Assembly: GCA_019843655.1 (NCBI GenBank)
Contig: JACDQD010000011.1
Location: 10,458,604 to 10,522,603 of the forward strand
DNA length: 64,000 bases
Reading direction: 5' to 3'
From: Lethocerus indicus
Lineage: Eukaryota > Arthropoda > Insecta > Hemiptera > Belostomatidae
Below the pieces are notes generated by a model. The model was not told where the DNA came from. It saw only the letters and a list, made by a program, of their open reading frames with translations, and searched no databases. Below, in pieces: positions 24,215 through 36,372 of this stretch. The stretch's first letter is position 1. Every line of letters begins with the position of its first letter. Position numbers and translations under genes: made by a program.

Positions 24215-27200
24215 GTACTGTCAAATATGTTCTTTTATTTAACTGCCAAAGAGTGTAGTCGGTTTGTACGTGCCTGTAACTTTCTGTGTTCAGTACTTCT
24301 AGCTTGTGTGGGTAGTATGTTTTAATTCAGAAGCAGAAGCATTAGATAATTATGTAATCTGTAAGCTTTGCGATAGCTTTAGACTGTGATGAATTACACT
24401 GTTATAATTTTCACTGACATGGATAAATGCAGAAACCTAATTTCTGAATGATGACATCTATAATCACAGTACAAATGTGTACCACGTGTATATGAAAAAA
24501 AGGCCATAATATATAAATATACGTATGGTATATCATCATGTACCATTTATATCTTTATCAGATAACTATTTTTAATTTATAAAATGCAATATGTATAATT
24601 GCTTTGCATTTGACAATTTCAGTTTATTGTGTCATAATTGACATTAATATCCTATTATGGCATGATGCAATATATTGCAAAAAAAAGTTGTACTTTGCAC
24701 TAATCAGCCATTCTGATTGAAAATTAGATGAATTTTTCAATGGAAAAGAAATTACTAATCTTATATTAGATAAGAAGACAAAACAAACAAAACTGTTCGT
24801 ATCCATTGAAAAAGATGGGTATAGATATAGGTCTGTATTTTATATTGTGAAATTTTAATTTCAGTAAGGCACAGAAAGTAATTACTGGAGAAAACTTATA
24901 TGGTCATATAATGATCATATATGAATTAAATGAAGTGGAATTTGTTTTAAAATAAAGATGAAAATTATATTGTTTTTTTTGTTTTTTTTATCTAACTTGG
25001 CATAAGAACAAATTTTCATTCTATTATGAGCATTATTTATTATGTTTTCAGATAAATAAACAAATAATTTTAATGAATCAGATAAAATATAGCATATTAA
25101 TGGTACTAGAAAATTCTACCACAAGTGAAATTTTTAAAAGTATTTAATTTAATATTTTGATTTTTAAAAAATACTAAACTGCCTAAAAAAGAAGTGTAGG
25201 AAGTAGGAAAAAATAGCACCGTGACATCCTGATGGTGGATGACTGCACTCCGATCTGAAGTTGGGCCAAAAGTATTAAAATAATACAAAAATCCATTTAA
25301 TTCTTAATAGTGAATTTAGTGTGATTCAAAGCCTATTATTGTTATGACACTATTATAGTTAATATTTTAATATGGCCAAATCTCAGTCCAATTAATTTAT
25401 ATCTCTCTAATTAATTTATATAATTTAACCTCTCTTAAAAAAGTATTTAGTCTATATGCAAATAATGATTTGCTAACTTTTCATTATAAGAAACAAGGAA
25501 AGTTAGCAAATTCTTTTGAGTTCCCTATATATTATAACTTTAAAAGCTGCAATGGTTTAAAATAGGGCTCAAATTAAAATTTATATGATAGAAGAAAAAA
25601 TAAAGTTCAGAAAAATGAAATAAATATCATCAAACAAATAACAGCAAAAGAAAAAATTTGAGACTACCATTTTGGGTGAGCTTCCCCCTTATGAGTGTAC
25701 TATATCTAGTTTTAGATTAGAAAGTGTACATGCTACATTTATTTTATAATACTTTTAATATTTATAAACAAAGAGATATTTGTTCTGCAATATTTTTCAT
25801 TGGTCTTTCTATTTTTTAATTATCTATTTAAGTCTCTCCTACAGATAAAAAGTCTAGGGGCACGAACTAAACTATGCATGTGATTGAAGGAAACAAGGCG
25901 TAGGCAGCAGGCTGAAGCTGCTGAGAGGCGCATAAAAGAACTGGAAAGCCGTGGAGTGAAAGATCCAGAGAGGGTCAAAAGAATGCAGAAGAAAGCAGCT
26001 GAACTTGAGGATAAGCAGATGGCAGCTGGAAATCCTAATGATGCTCCTTTAAAAGTACGCTATATTTCTTTTAAATTAACAATTAAACTACTAATAACTA
26101 AACATACTTTTAAAAATCTTGAATTATATTAAATAAAAAATTTAAATAAGCTGAATGTAACATAATTAGGAGAATCTGAAGAGAGAGAATTATTTTCTGA
26201 ATGAAGCAGTTAATGGACATTTCTGTGATGTTCTGATAAACATTATATAATAACCCTAATATTAAAAATGTAGGCCACATATTTATATATTTTTTGAGAA
26301 ATCAGGTAATGGATCAGAATGTATGGAAAAGATCAGGTATAATCATTGTGGTTGTTGATCATTTCAGTAAAATAAAATTCCAAAATTTGTCCCCTTCATT
26401 AGCTTAATTTTTTAATGTAAATAATAAGTGCATTATCACCTGTGTGCATCTCTGTCTTCTCTTGCTTGTTTGCTTGACCTTTATTTTAACCAAATATTAT
26501 TGAGGATGTTGTGAAACCAATACTGCTCCAGCACCAGTCCAAACAAATGGGATGTGTTAACAAATAATTATTCTATCTTATTCCTGTAATTTTAACCACA
26601 AAAAATTAAATTAAATTTCTTTTCTTATAATTGTGTGGGAACAAATTTTAAATAAAGGAAACAGTATTACATATTAACCTTTATAAATGTACAAATGCAC
26701 AAAGGGGAATATCTTGAATCCTATATGCAGACATTTCATACTTAATATTTTTTTAATGTATATTTGACCCCTAATCACTAATATTAGAAATATATATTAG
26801 TATATTAACACAAAACCTTTAATCTATTTTAGCATAATGTAGCCTAAACACCCAAGGTAATGTCTTTGAAAATTTAAGTGCTTTTATATACAGTTTAATA
26901 TAATAACAATTATCTTACATATCTACTATAAAGTGCAAAAGTTAATGATTTCAAAATGTTAGCTTAAATATTTTTTTATATTTATCCTTATAAATACACC
27001 TTTATTAATGCAGACGTGGTCAATGCTAGTATAGTATTTTCACTATTTTTATTGCAAACATTTTATTTCCATGATTTACATCTTCTTAGACATTTCCCTG
27101 TTAAACTTCTTTTACAGTGTAATATGATTGAATTATTTTCAGAAATCTAAATAATTTACTTATAAGGTTTGTAATTATTTAGCAAATTCTTTACAATATT

Positions 27201-27513
27201 TATATTTAAACCTTGAATATAACATTTTGTATCCAAGAAAAACTGGGAAAATAAAATATAATTAATTGAGCTCATTTAAATTTGTGGACAAATAACCTTT
27301 AACTTGAAACTGTTAATTTTTTAAATCTATTGGCCCATTATAGAACATTTTAATACATTAAAAAATAGATTTTGTGGTATTTAAATTTTTATAAATAAAC
27401 TGTGTAAGTAGTTTTGACTTAGCCTAGGCATTTTGTTATTTGGATTTTAAGGTCATAAATAACAATATTTTCTGTAATTCTCATTTTTCTTTCTGCAGTG
27501 GCAAGTTAGTTAA
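24152..27513 (+). CDS. SVIP: SVIP homologue, small VCP/p97-interacting protein (3 exons, 80 aa)
   Basis: The spliced product is 80 aa (human SVIP is 77). Exons are 24152-24214, 25890-26054 and 27499-27513, all introns in phase 0 with GT-AG ends. The N-terminus begins Met-Gly with a Cys pair at residues 7-8, as expected for an N-myristoylated, palmitoylated membrane anchor. Residues 25-35 (RRQQAEAAERR) fit the VCP-interacting motif R-x5-A-A-x2-R exactly. A basic, charged helix follows to about residue 70, and the last exon adds only WQVS before TAA, close to the family's tryptophan-containing C-terminus. SVIP family proteins sit on ER and lysosomal membranes, bind the N-domain of the AAA ATPase VCP, inhibit ER-associated degradation and, in flies, support lysosomal function; the role here is inferred by homology. 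The ATG has G at -3. A possible acceptor (ttttcacag) lies at 24128-24136, so an upstream 5'UTR exon is possible. The gene converges with the tetraspan gene on the other strand. Confidence 0.9.
24215..25889 (+). other. SVIP intron 1
   Basis: AT-rich, CpG-poor intron with a T-rich patch at 24972-24991. It contains one notable foldback: 13-bp complementary arms at 25468-25480 and 25499-25511 around an 18-nt loop. No exon or transposon was recognised. Confidence 0.8.
25468..25511. other. Perfect 13-bp hairpin in SVIP intron 1
   Basis: ATTTGCTAACTTT pairs with AAAGTTAGCAAAT around an 18-nt loop. The stem does not extend outward, so it is short for a miRNA precursor. Confidence 0.6.
25890..26054 (+). 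CDS. SVIP: SVIP exon 2 (residues 22-76, VIM motif and charged helix)
   Basis: The acceptor ends tgattgaag and the donor is gtacgc. The 55 codons are strongly helical (Glu/Lys/Arg/Ala/Gln) and contain the VCP-interacting motif directly after the splice junction. Reading straight through the donor reaches a stop about 80 nt into the intron, so an unspliced form would have an unrelated tail. Confidence 0.92.
26055..27498 (+). other. SVIP intron 2
   Basis: Strongly AT-rich and almost free of CpG (none between 26060 and 26640). No other coding exon or repeat was recognised. Confidence 0.8.
27499..27513 (+). CDS. SVIP: SVIP terminal coding exon (residues 77-80 plus stop)
   Basis: The acceptor is a good polypyrimidine tract ending tttctgcag. 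Only four codons (Trp-Gln-Val-Ser) precede TAA. The exon is too short for ORF finding, but the phase is right and the residues fit the family's C-terminus. The 3'UTR follows directly. Confidence 0.85.
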   Translation, partial: WQVS

Positions 27514-27794
27514 GGAGAGGTCAGTTATTTTGGCAGTTATGAGAGGACCAGTACCACCTTCACAGGGATCCATCACTATATGTCCATTGCAATTATTCAT
27601 TCGAGAGAGAAAAATGAGATTGAAAACATCACATTTTAATAATTACATTTTCTCTCTTTCACTACTTACTTAAGTGTGCATGTGTGTCTGCTCTAATATC
27701 TCTGTAATGTTTTGTTTTAATTGCACAGAGTGAAGTTTGCAATTTGTGGAGTACCTTTGCAAGTGTTTATATTGGCATCATTATTACCTGTTAA

Positions 27795-27800
27795 AATAAA
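27795..27800 (+). terminator. Candidate SVIP poly(A) signal AATAAA
   Basis: This is the first canonical AATAAA hexamer clearly downstream of the SVIP stop, about 280 nt beyond it, in strongly AT-rich sequence. Several weaker AT-rich alternatives follow up to about 27.9 kb, so the cleavage site is uncertain. Confidence 0.45.
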
Positions 27801-28325
27801 TTATATATTATATAAACAAACATAAAATATATATCATGGAACAATTTATTTTGTATAAAATAACTTATATTTTTATTGATTTATATACTTGTATATGTAT
27901 AAATAATCTTTACAATGCTTATAAAATATACATTTGTATAAATATATAAATGAATATATGTTTTAATTATCAGTTCATAGTTTTTGGACGGATTATTTCA
28001 CTAACCAGATAGATTTAGATCACTAAACATACTAAAACTTAACTGGTAATCCATACAAATTGGTTATTTGTACTATATTCTATAACTTATCATATTCATC
28101 TTGAAACAACTAACATAAATCTTTATAAAAAAAATACAAATGAATTATCTCCTGTCTATTTACATGAAATTAATTCACAAGCAGTGCTCCAGTTAATTAT
28201 ATCGTGTACGGGAATTGGCAAAGGCCCACAAAACATTATTTAATTTTAATATTTTTTTAAATCTTCCTTTTTTAAGTCAGATTTTTTTACCAAGTGGCTT
28301 GGTGGTATCTATCTCTAGAATGATC

Positions 28326-28331
28326 TTTATT
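28326..28331 (-). terminator. Candidate poly(A) signal of the tetraspan gene
   Basis: AATAAA on the - strand lies 54 nt after the stop codon. If used, the two convergent transcripts would end roughly 0.5 kb apart without overlapping. Confidence 0.45.
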
Positions 28332-28385
28332 CATATTTTGGACTTTTTTGGTTTTCCTCCTTCTTCCAAGGAAGCAGAAAGCAAA

Positions 28386-28469
28386 TCAGGGGTAGAGAAG
28401 TTCAATATTGGGTGTCTGCATTCCATAAATGATCTGGTACTGCGAATAAACGCACATCCAACAGTAGAT
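28386..28469 (-). CDS. Tetraspan gene terminal exon (residues 143-169 plus stop)
   Basis: The acceptor ends aaatttccag. The exon encodes the end of TM4 and the cytoplasmic tail ([10 protein letters not shown], then NIELLYP) before TGA. The aromatic-rich boundary after TM4 is the most family-like stretch. Confidence 0.85.
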   Translation of the reverse strand: MYCWMCVYSQYQIIYGMQTPNIELLYP

Positions 28470-31400
28470 CTGGAAATTTAATTGACATTAGCCTCTTAAA
28501 TAAATAATGAATATTCATCACTAAAATAACCTGAATGTAACATAATTTGAATCTCTAAATACCAATTTGTGGTAATTAACCGGTGTAGCTTTGGATCGGA
28601 GGTGATCTAAAATAGTTATTATCTAGTTAGTTATTTTTCATTAAGAGTTATATACATTTTTAAAGAAACATTTTATAAGATCCAATAAACTTGTTTTTTA
28701 TGGTTTGAAAACATTCTTAGTGAATTAAGCACTCTTACTTATTTCAAAAATTGAACACTAGATAACTAAAGAGATATAAGAGATTTCTAGAGATAAATTA
28801 ATCTCAGATAAATTAAAGTTATGTTAAAACATTTCTTAAAAATAAAGATGAGTGAAACTATAACACGTCAATAAAAGGAAATGAGAAAGTGAATTTATTC
28901 AATCTAACATTAGTGCACTTTAATACAAATTAAAGGATATATTATTGCACATTTTTTAAAGTATTCATATTTAAGAATTCAATATCTAACTTCATTGGAA
29001 AGATATATTGGATTAATTAACTGGGTTAAGAGGGTGATGGTTTATAACTGTAACATATTTAATTGTGCAGAGAAAGGAATATTAAAGGAAATGTTCTTAT
29101 AACAATAGTATTTGTTTGATATATAATATGATAACTTACATTATATGCCATCCACATCCAATTAACTAATGTTGGTACAACAACTGCAAGCTAAAAATAA
29201 AAGTAAAAATACATTATAAACATTTAAATATAGCAATGACCTAAAATATATGATAATTAGTGGGGCTTGAATTGGAATTGGTAAATGAGATTAATTAATA
29301 TAAGAATTGCAATGTTTATATTATAAAATCATAGAATAAATTATAGGCATTTATGGAATTTTTATTTGAAGTTAAAAATTCAGTCTTTTATTAATAGTAT
29401 CACCTTATCAATTATTATAACTGAAAACTACTACACTACTAAATAAAAAAAAAATAATGAGAAATAAGACCAGTGGTTTAATATAACTTATATAACTTTT
29501 TAATATACAAACCACATTATGTTTTAAAATAATTATAATAATACCCTAAAAGTTTGGGTCACACTTCTTCCATTAAATATGTCTAAACTTGTTATTGCTC
29601 ATGGTTTTGTACAAAAATATGATAAACTGCAATCTAATTTTACAAATCATCAAACAAAACAGGTATATTAGAGAAATCATATTAGAAAGAATGCAAAAAC
29701 ATAACCTATGGCTGAATGTTATTTGAACAGAGGTTAAATTTAAGCATAACAAACTAATGATATTAAGAGATTAAAGATATTAAAAGATATTCTGGAATGA
29801 AAACTAAATATGCATGACAGGAAATGGGCACAAAAGGTTGGCACATTCTAGTTATTAACTTAAGTGGGGTCAACTCATTAAGTAATTGCTACTTATCCTA
29901 CAGTCATCAGGCCCTCTCATGAAATGGACTGTGTTCCTGGAGGAAACAAATATTATATTTGTCATTATATTACTGAATCCTACATTAACAATTTTATTTA
30001 AATATATTGCAGAATGATTAACTCAAATTGGACAAATACAAGAAAGGTAATATAACCTGAAATGTGCAGCAATGTCTGAACTGAAAAATGAAAACAAAAA
30101 TCTCAGGCATAGATTAATAAATTGGAGTTACCACGTGAAATGACTACGGTTACTTACATAAATGTAATATCCGTACAGCAACCAGAGGCCGAAGAAAGCT
30201 TGAAAAATGATTGCAATCACCATACAGGTTAACCAGGGCAGTATGAAACCCCTGAGCATTTTCTGAATCCCAAACAGCATCAGAAATGAAGAGACAATGA
30301 ACACGACGAAATAAAGGATAAATATTGAGCCCCATACTTGCATGGCTGAAATATAAAATGCAAAATATTAATAAAGCCTTTATACCTGCAAATATTTAGT
30401 ATTTCCTTTTAAAAGGCCAAATGTTTGATCATTACAGCAGGGCAAGAAAAGTTACTTGTTCATTATTATAGTGTAGGTATGTATATATATTAGTTTAAAT
30501 GATTTTATGTTTAATTATATTAAAATAAAAATGTAGATAAATAACAAGTAGAGATAAGCTACCAATTTTTATAACATCTAATATTATTGTTTAATAAATA
30601 TGAGTTTTTGAAACTGAGCTATTTATTTAAAGAAATTAAAAGCTACATACATCCTCTGACATCAGTCTCAAACAATGGTAGATAGAGTTGTGTGGAATCT
30701 CCGCCATACATCATGTACACTGTAAGTGTCATTAGGACAACACTTATGGCCTGAAAGCATATAAACAATAAAATAATTCAGTAAATTATATATAAAAGAT
30801 TTATGTACAGAGTGAAAGGTGAAAGGTAATAATAAATTTGTAACTAAATATATTATTCAACAAAGTGCAAGTACACTAATAAAAAATATTGGCTGGATCT
30901 AGTTTAAGCACAATTACCTAATCTGATGGTTGTTCTTTGGAAATTATCAACTGCTGTTGTTTAACAGTTAAACATATCAAAAAAGATACACCGTGCATTC
31001 TCTAAATTGACAGTGTATTGTACAAATATATTCTCAATCATACATACCTGTTTGATATTGATTCTAGCTGAATTTTAAAATCATAATGTACAATTTTTAT
31101 ATTCATAATAACAACAATATATATTCTATTCACTTATTTCCATAATTATGAACACTAGGTCATTATATATTTGTATGTATTGGTTTCTGCTTTTACAGAA
31201 CTTGACCCTTATACTAAATAAATATCCTATCTGTTCTGTAATGTATGAAAGTAATTTTACTGCTTCAGACTACTTACACAGTTCTAAGTAGCATACTTCG
31301 TTATTTATCTGTACTGAAATAGTTCTGTGAAGAGAACTATCTGATTTTATAACAACCAAAATTCTCACAGCAGAACCAAACAATGGACAAGAATATACTT

Positions 31401-32182
31401 CTCACAACCTTGTCAGAGTAATAATTGTACTCCCATAATTGTTAGATTATGAATAGCTATTCAGAATACCCCAAATATACTAATATAACTTGAAATATAG
31501 TCACAAACAAATGCAAAGCTATATTTAGACCCTAATGTATGCATGGAATGCATTGATAATGATATGCAGTGGATCAATTAAGCATGTCTGTACATATGTC
31601 TTTGCTTGATTCTACCGTTTAAAATAGTTGTGTCCTAATTATAGTATAAAATACAATATTAATATCACACACTACAATTTGTAATAAAGTTACAAACAGA
31701 AAACATATTAAACTCAGATGCAATAACAGAATTAAATTTTTTAATTCAACATTTCAAAATAAGAGGCCCATTATGTAAGGAGCAGACCTTTCCAGGCAGA
31801 TTTCCAGGCATTATGTAAAATATTAATGATACAGGAACTAATATTGTAATTAGCATTCTGCACATTTTCGTGAACAAAGATTTGCCTGCTATAAAATCAA
31901 TAATGCTGAACTTAAATATAAATTATTTCGCAGCTAGTACCGAATATGTGGTCAGACATTTTTGTGAAGCTCAAAACTGAGAATGGACATTATGGACACT
32001 GTTGTTTTTGCGAACAAGGGGTATTTTTCATAAAGTGCCAAACTAGTTCTAGCCCTAGGAGCGGGCTGTGGGGAATAATAAATTGGTATACTCACGATCG
32101 TATAAACAGCACAACACCTGCTCCCCGATTTGACGTCGGGGTTCCATATGATGGGAGTCCAAAAGGTCTTCAGGACGACCAT
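28386..32182 (-). CDS. Tetraspan membrane protein, LAPTM/Pasiflora/DUF4728-like (5 exons, 169 aa)
   Basis: Exons in transcript order are 32182-32096, 30750-30651, 30345-30158, 29190-29140 and 28469-28386, with GT-AG introns of 1345, 305, 967 and 670 bp. Phases join cleanly: only the exon 2/3 codon is split, giving a Ser. The product starts [10 protein letters not shown] and has four hydrophobic segments at about residues 24-43, 66-87, 97-119 and 124-150. Features include an RCC motif before TM1, a short loop with Gly-Gly-Asp between TM1 and TM2, LPWL before TM3, and [10 protein letters not shown] after TM4, ending in a short tail. This layout resembles arthropod tetraspan families such as LAPTM-like lysosomal proteins or the Pasiflora septate-junction proteins. 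The exact family and function are inference; the gene model is much firmer than the name. The ATG has G at -3. Gene ends face SVIP. Confidence 0.85.
29140..29190 (-). CDS. Tetraspan gene exon 4 (residues 126-142)
   Basis: A 51-nt in-phase microexon with acceptor tatttttag and donor gtaagt. It encodes part of TM4 ([17 protein letters not shown]) and is too short for ORF callers. Because it is in phase, skipping it would keep the frame but shorten TM4. Confidence 0.8.
30158..30345 (-). CDS. Tetraspan gene exon 3 (residues 63-125, TM2 and TM3)
   Basis: The acceptor ends tatatttcag and the donor is gtaagt. The 62 full codons are almost wholly hydrophobic except a short basic turn (QKMLRG) between TM2 and TM3, typical of a cytosolic loop in four-pass proteins. 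Confidence 0.88.
30651..30750 (-). CDS. Tetraspan gene exon 2 (residues 30-62 plus one base)
   Basis: The acceptor ends tgctttcag and the donor is gtatgt. It completes TM1 ([14 protein letters not shown]) and encodes most of the first extracytoplasmic loop, which ends in DVRG. The last base pairs with exon 3 to make Ser63. Confidence 0.85.
30751..32095 (-). other. Tetraspan gene intron 1
   Basis: CpG-poor, AT-rich intron. CpG begins to return beyond about 31.86 kb, toward exon 1. A short imperfect duplication (ttccaggcag/ttccaggcat) lies near 31790-31815. Nothing else was recognised. Confidence 0.75.
32096..32182 (-). CDS. Tetraspan gene exon 1 (residues 1-29)
   Basis: The exon encodes the cytoplasmic N-terminus and the start of TM1 (RCCAVYTI), followed by the donor gtgagt. 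It is rich in CpG, unlike the rest of the gene. A possible acceptor (aaatttcag, - strand) just before the ATG at about 32191-32199 would allow an upstream noncoding exon. Confidence 0.85.
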
Positions 32183-32600
32183 CTCGGCAGCTGAAATTTC
32201 GTCAGGCGTTAGTAACGTGAAATAACAACAACCCAGGAACGGGCTAACGGCCGGATGAGATCATCGGGTTGTGCGCTCGGCCAGCCTATTCGTGTCCCCG
32301 CCGAGGGTTAGAACGAAAAATAAACTCGACAATCGTGGGCCGGGACGATTCGAATTTGAATATGCAGTGTTACGTACTTGGGGCACGATAAGATTGATGG
32401 ACGATAACGCGGGCAATGCGAACTGTTTATCGCCCCGTAAACGACGGAATCCACCGAAACACGACGACGACAACGCCCGTACAAACTACGCCCCCTTTTC
32501 GTACGTTAGGAAGCACACGTAGCACGCATAGCGGTTAACCACTCTTCGCGGCAGATCGCGCCACCATCCACTACACCGGCCTGACCCCTACCGGAGAAAA
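32183..32600 (-). promoter_or_regulatory. Probable promoter of the tetraspan gene, CpG-rich
   Basis: CpG density returns sharply at exon 1 and stays high through this stretch, mirroring the SVIP promoter. No TATA box or other recognised core element was seen. Its extent is set only by base composition. Confidence 0.45.
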
Positions 32601-35600
32601 TTCCAACGACGTTCTGTTATATTTATTAAACTTTTTTTAATTTTCCCGCCGTATTTCAAATTTGAAAAAGTTATGGTACTTTCGTATTTCTATAGCAGTC
32701 GGCGAAGTACTAATCTGCTCGTTCAGTCACTCTCTCCTCTATTACCCATTAACACTCACCCCAACCAGCTTAAAAGACCTGTAATCGAGATTTGTTAGAC
32801 ACCGAGGCGATAAGCATCGAAATTATATTCAAACATAATGATTAATTGAAGTATTACAATGAAGACTTGAAATATATTACGTCAGGAAGGATTTTTTCGC
32901 TCATACAATAACCCGAAAATATGCATTTTATTAATAGCCCGAATTTTTGATAATAGAACGCTTATTTACATTTCAGTTACGACATTTTTATCAGGAAAGG
33001 GAAATTATTGTTTACAGTAGATAGAAATAAACATTTTTCTCTATCTCAGTAGGGCTTTACCTTGATTTACTCGCTTCAAAATCTCATCCGCCTACTTAAA
33101 AGTTAAGTGAAAAGGGCGATTTCTCAAATGTGCTTTTGGGCTATAAATTTCGGTTTACGGTGGCGGAGCAGTAACTGTTTTTCATTCATTCTGAATGGAA
33201 TGATTTGCCTGAATGGAATGAATTAAAAACAAACTTCTCATCTCATGCAGGCTCAAACGCCATTAGAGAAACGAATTTAGGAATTTCGAAATCCTGGGGT
33301 AGGAAACAATGAACAGAAACTATTGACTTGTGACAAACCTGGTGAATAACTAGAATTAACAATTTCCCATCGTCACTGTGACATTTATAATAATCGATGA
33401 TACGAAGGGGTTGCAGGATAGTGAAAATTTGAAAACTTCGGTACGTTTAAATCAACGCCTACTTCATTTACCAGTCTACTAAAGATGCGCCTTCCAGTTA
33501 AGAACGCTGGGCACTTTAAACCAGTAATCACTTTTTATGGACAAATTATGACTATTTGAAGTATTCCTCCGGTATTATATTTAACTGACGCCCATTATTC
33601 TTCTTTGAATTGGCATTTTCCGCACTATTAAAACCGTGGATTGTGCTATGGCCGGCAGGGCGTGGCTTGGTACAACATTCACGTCTTGCAGATACAAATC
33701 GGGGGTACTGCGTTGTCAATGAACTTGAAGCGTTCTTCATGCAGATTCTGCACGTTCGTTCGTTCGGCTGACTCATTGGCGACAACGAAAGTTGAATTTT
33801 TTATAATCAATTCCGCTCATTTATACACTGACTAACAGAGATGACTTAATCGGACGTGCGGCACTTCGCTTTTAAATGCTAATCAAGTTTATTATTAAAT
33901 TATTATTATAGGTATGAATGTGGTTGGCGCCCTACCGAATTCATGAATGACGGGTCGTTAACCGTCTCATTGTCAACTTTCATTAGTTATTAATTAATTC
34001 TCAAAATTATAATACAATAAATTGGGACTTCCGTTAGTTTCACAATCGAAGGTGCCGCCATTCACATTTCGATGACTCGTTGAATGAAAAAAAAATTGGA
34101 ATTGAACGCGCGAACATATTTTCTGGATATATGATTTTTTGGACGAATTTGAATATTTTGAAACATAAATTTTCTCTCAATCCGCACAGATCTTGTGGTA
34201 ATAGTTTATTTCATGTAGATTTTTAATTTATACTACTAGGCTTCCCTAATGGCATATGAAAAACATTTTCGACAAAAAACTTAAATGCAGCAAAAACGCA
34301 GGAAACACTACAATTATATTCTGTATAGTCTGTGTGAAAATTTAAATTATTTTAAAATTATATAAATGCATAATTATGTTAGGGAGGGTAAATTTTAGTT
34401 TTAATGAGGCCACAGGGTGCCAAACGTTAAAAATGATGGTAATCTATTATTTCCTCGTAAATTAGATCTAAATATATTCTCTAAGGTTTTGAAATGTTAC
34501 ATATTCTTGTGTTTATTGAATCGCTCTCACGGAATTTATAACGTAGAGTCAAAATATAAGACTAAAAAAGCAATTGGGGCGCTGAGACGTCCTTTGTGGC
34601 ATGAATTTCGCAGTTGGGGGGAGCAGGTCCGAGAGGCTTGTATTCTGTGACTCGGAAATTATATCTGGAGATCTTACGACCGTTGAACATTTCCCGATAA
34701 TAGGGGCCGACCGGGGATATAAAAATTCTGAGCGGGCGATGACGACTTGAAGGATTGCCCGACTGGACATTTATATCAGGCGATTCCCGGATAAGTATGG
34801 GAATAAATATTAAGGGTTCGCTTTCATTTTACGTTCCGTTTCCTGTACTTTATAGATAAGGGTCCCATTCTGAAGTTTTATTAGACGAAACAGCGATTCG
34901 GGACTTTATATTCCACGAAGATCCCGAACGTTTCGACATCGCCTATAAACGTTATCGATAGGTGCTGCTATTCATATTACAAAATAGTGAATTTTTCGAC
35001 GAATACCCACGCATTTCCATCTTTTCAATGAATAGGAACGCAACGCATTTTGAATACTCCGGCAATGATCTTTTGTTTTCTATCGATTTCATGATTCTGT
35101 GTTTTCATAAATGTAAAACGGTAATCGACTAATGATTAATTTCACTACTCATAGGCGTAGGGGGACCACCCAACAAATACCTTAAACCTATTGAAATCAG
35201 GTTCCACGTCTTATTGGGTCACAAACGGGAAGTACCCCAAAAGTACTCCATGTTTATGTTTTTTTTTAAAGAAAAACAGTAGTCGTTCGACACTCCGTCA
35301 ACGCTCGACGAGAGTCAGGTTTCTAAAACCTGATTCGAATAGAGATTTCCGGATAAGATCAAGATATACCACCTCTGGTTTTCGATAAGTCGTTATATTA
35401 TGTCGGTAGGGGATACTAAGGGGAGGTCATTGGTAGCTTATATTTATCGAATTCCGTTACACGTTTTGCTACACTGGAGTGGGGAGAAAGTGCTCTTGGT
35501 GCCGGGGTGGGCGTCCTCCTAACGGACTCGTCCACAACAACGCTCGAGATCTCTTATCAAAAACTTGGCCCACGTCAAGTTTCTAACGAGAAACGAGAGA

Positions 35601-36289
35601 CATATTCACCTTTTTTTTTTATAATTTACCCGGTTATATTTTTGTCCGTAATGACAGCAGAGTGTCAACTGGAACTGTAGACCCCCACGACGAAATTCCA
35701 CCCCCCCGTTCTCTTTTATCCGTGTCTTCAAATTGATATTGCGTCACTGAGTGGTATTACGTCAGGCCGGTGTGGAAGTCCGCGCCATAAACTCTCTCCC
35801 AGTCCCCGAGTGCTTCCACTTTCCGCCATCGGGCCGTAAACACACATCGGGAGCCGAAGCCCCAGTTTCCCTTAATTATTCGCCTCGGGAAAAGTAAATA
35901 TATCTACGTGTAAATAAGGCGGCCGCTCGTCACTTCGTTAGTTCTGGGGGATACGACCATCCAGGAATTTTACGATAAAGCCGATAGCCGTGTCACAACT
36001 TCTCTCGCTTGGATTTTTTGAGCCCATTCGTTTAATTTTTTAGACTAACTCCAGTTAAAATTTCAGTCAGTAATCGACAAGCACAAAACGGTTAATCGGT
36101 AACAGGATTAAAAAAAATGCCTAAAGACAGATAGATACGTTATTTGACCCCCCTCTTTTTGACCGACAATCTGACATAGACTTAAGCCCATTAAAAAAAA
36201 TCCCTCCTCAACACAAAGAAGACAAACTACACGCCCCCAAAACAGAATAACGAGATACGTATATCGTCGACGACAAACAGACAACCACC
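32601..36289. other. No gene recognised
   Basis: Intergenic DNA with normal CpG. A short direct repeat of TGAATGGAATGA lies near 33194-33223. GC rises from about 35.4 kb toward the possible exon at 36.37 kb. Confidence 0.5.
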
Positions 36290-36372
36290 ACAGTACGAGT
36301 GACAGTGACAGTGCAGTGAGGATGGCCAAAAAACATCCGAGGTGCCAAAAGTGACTAACACCGCTACTGAAG

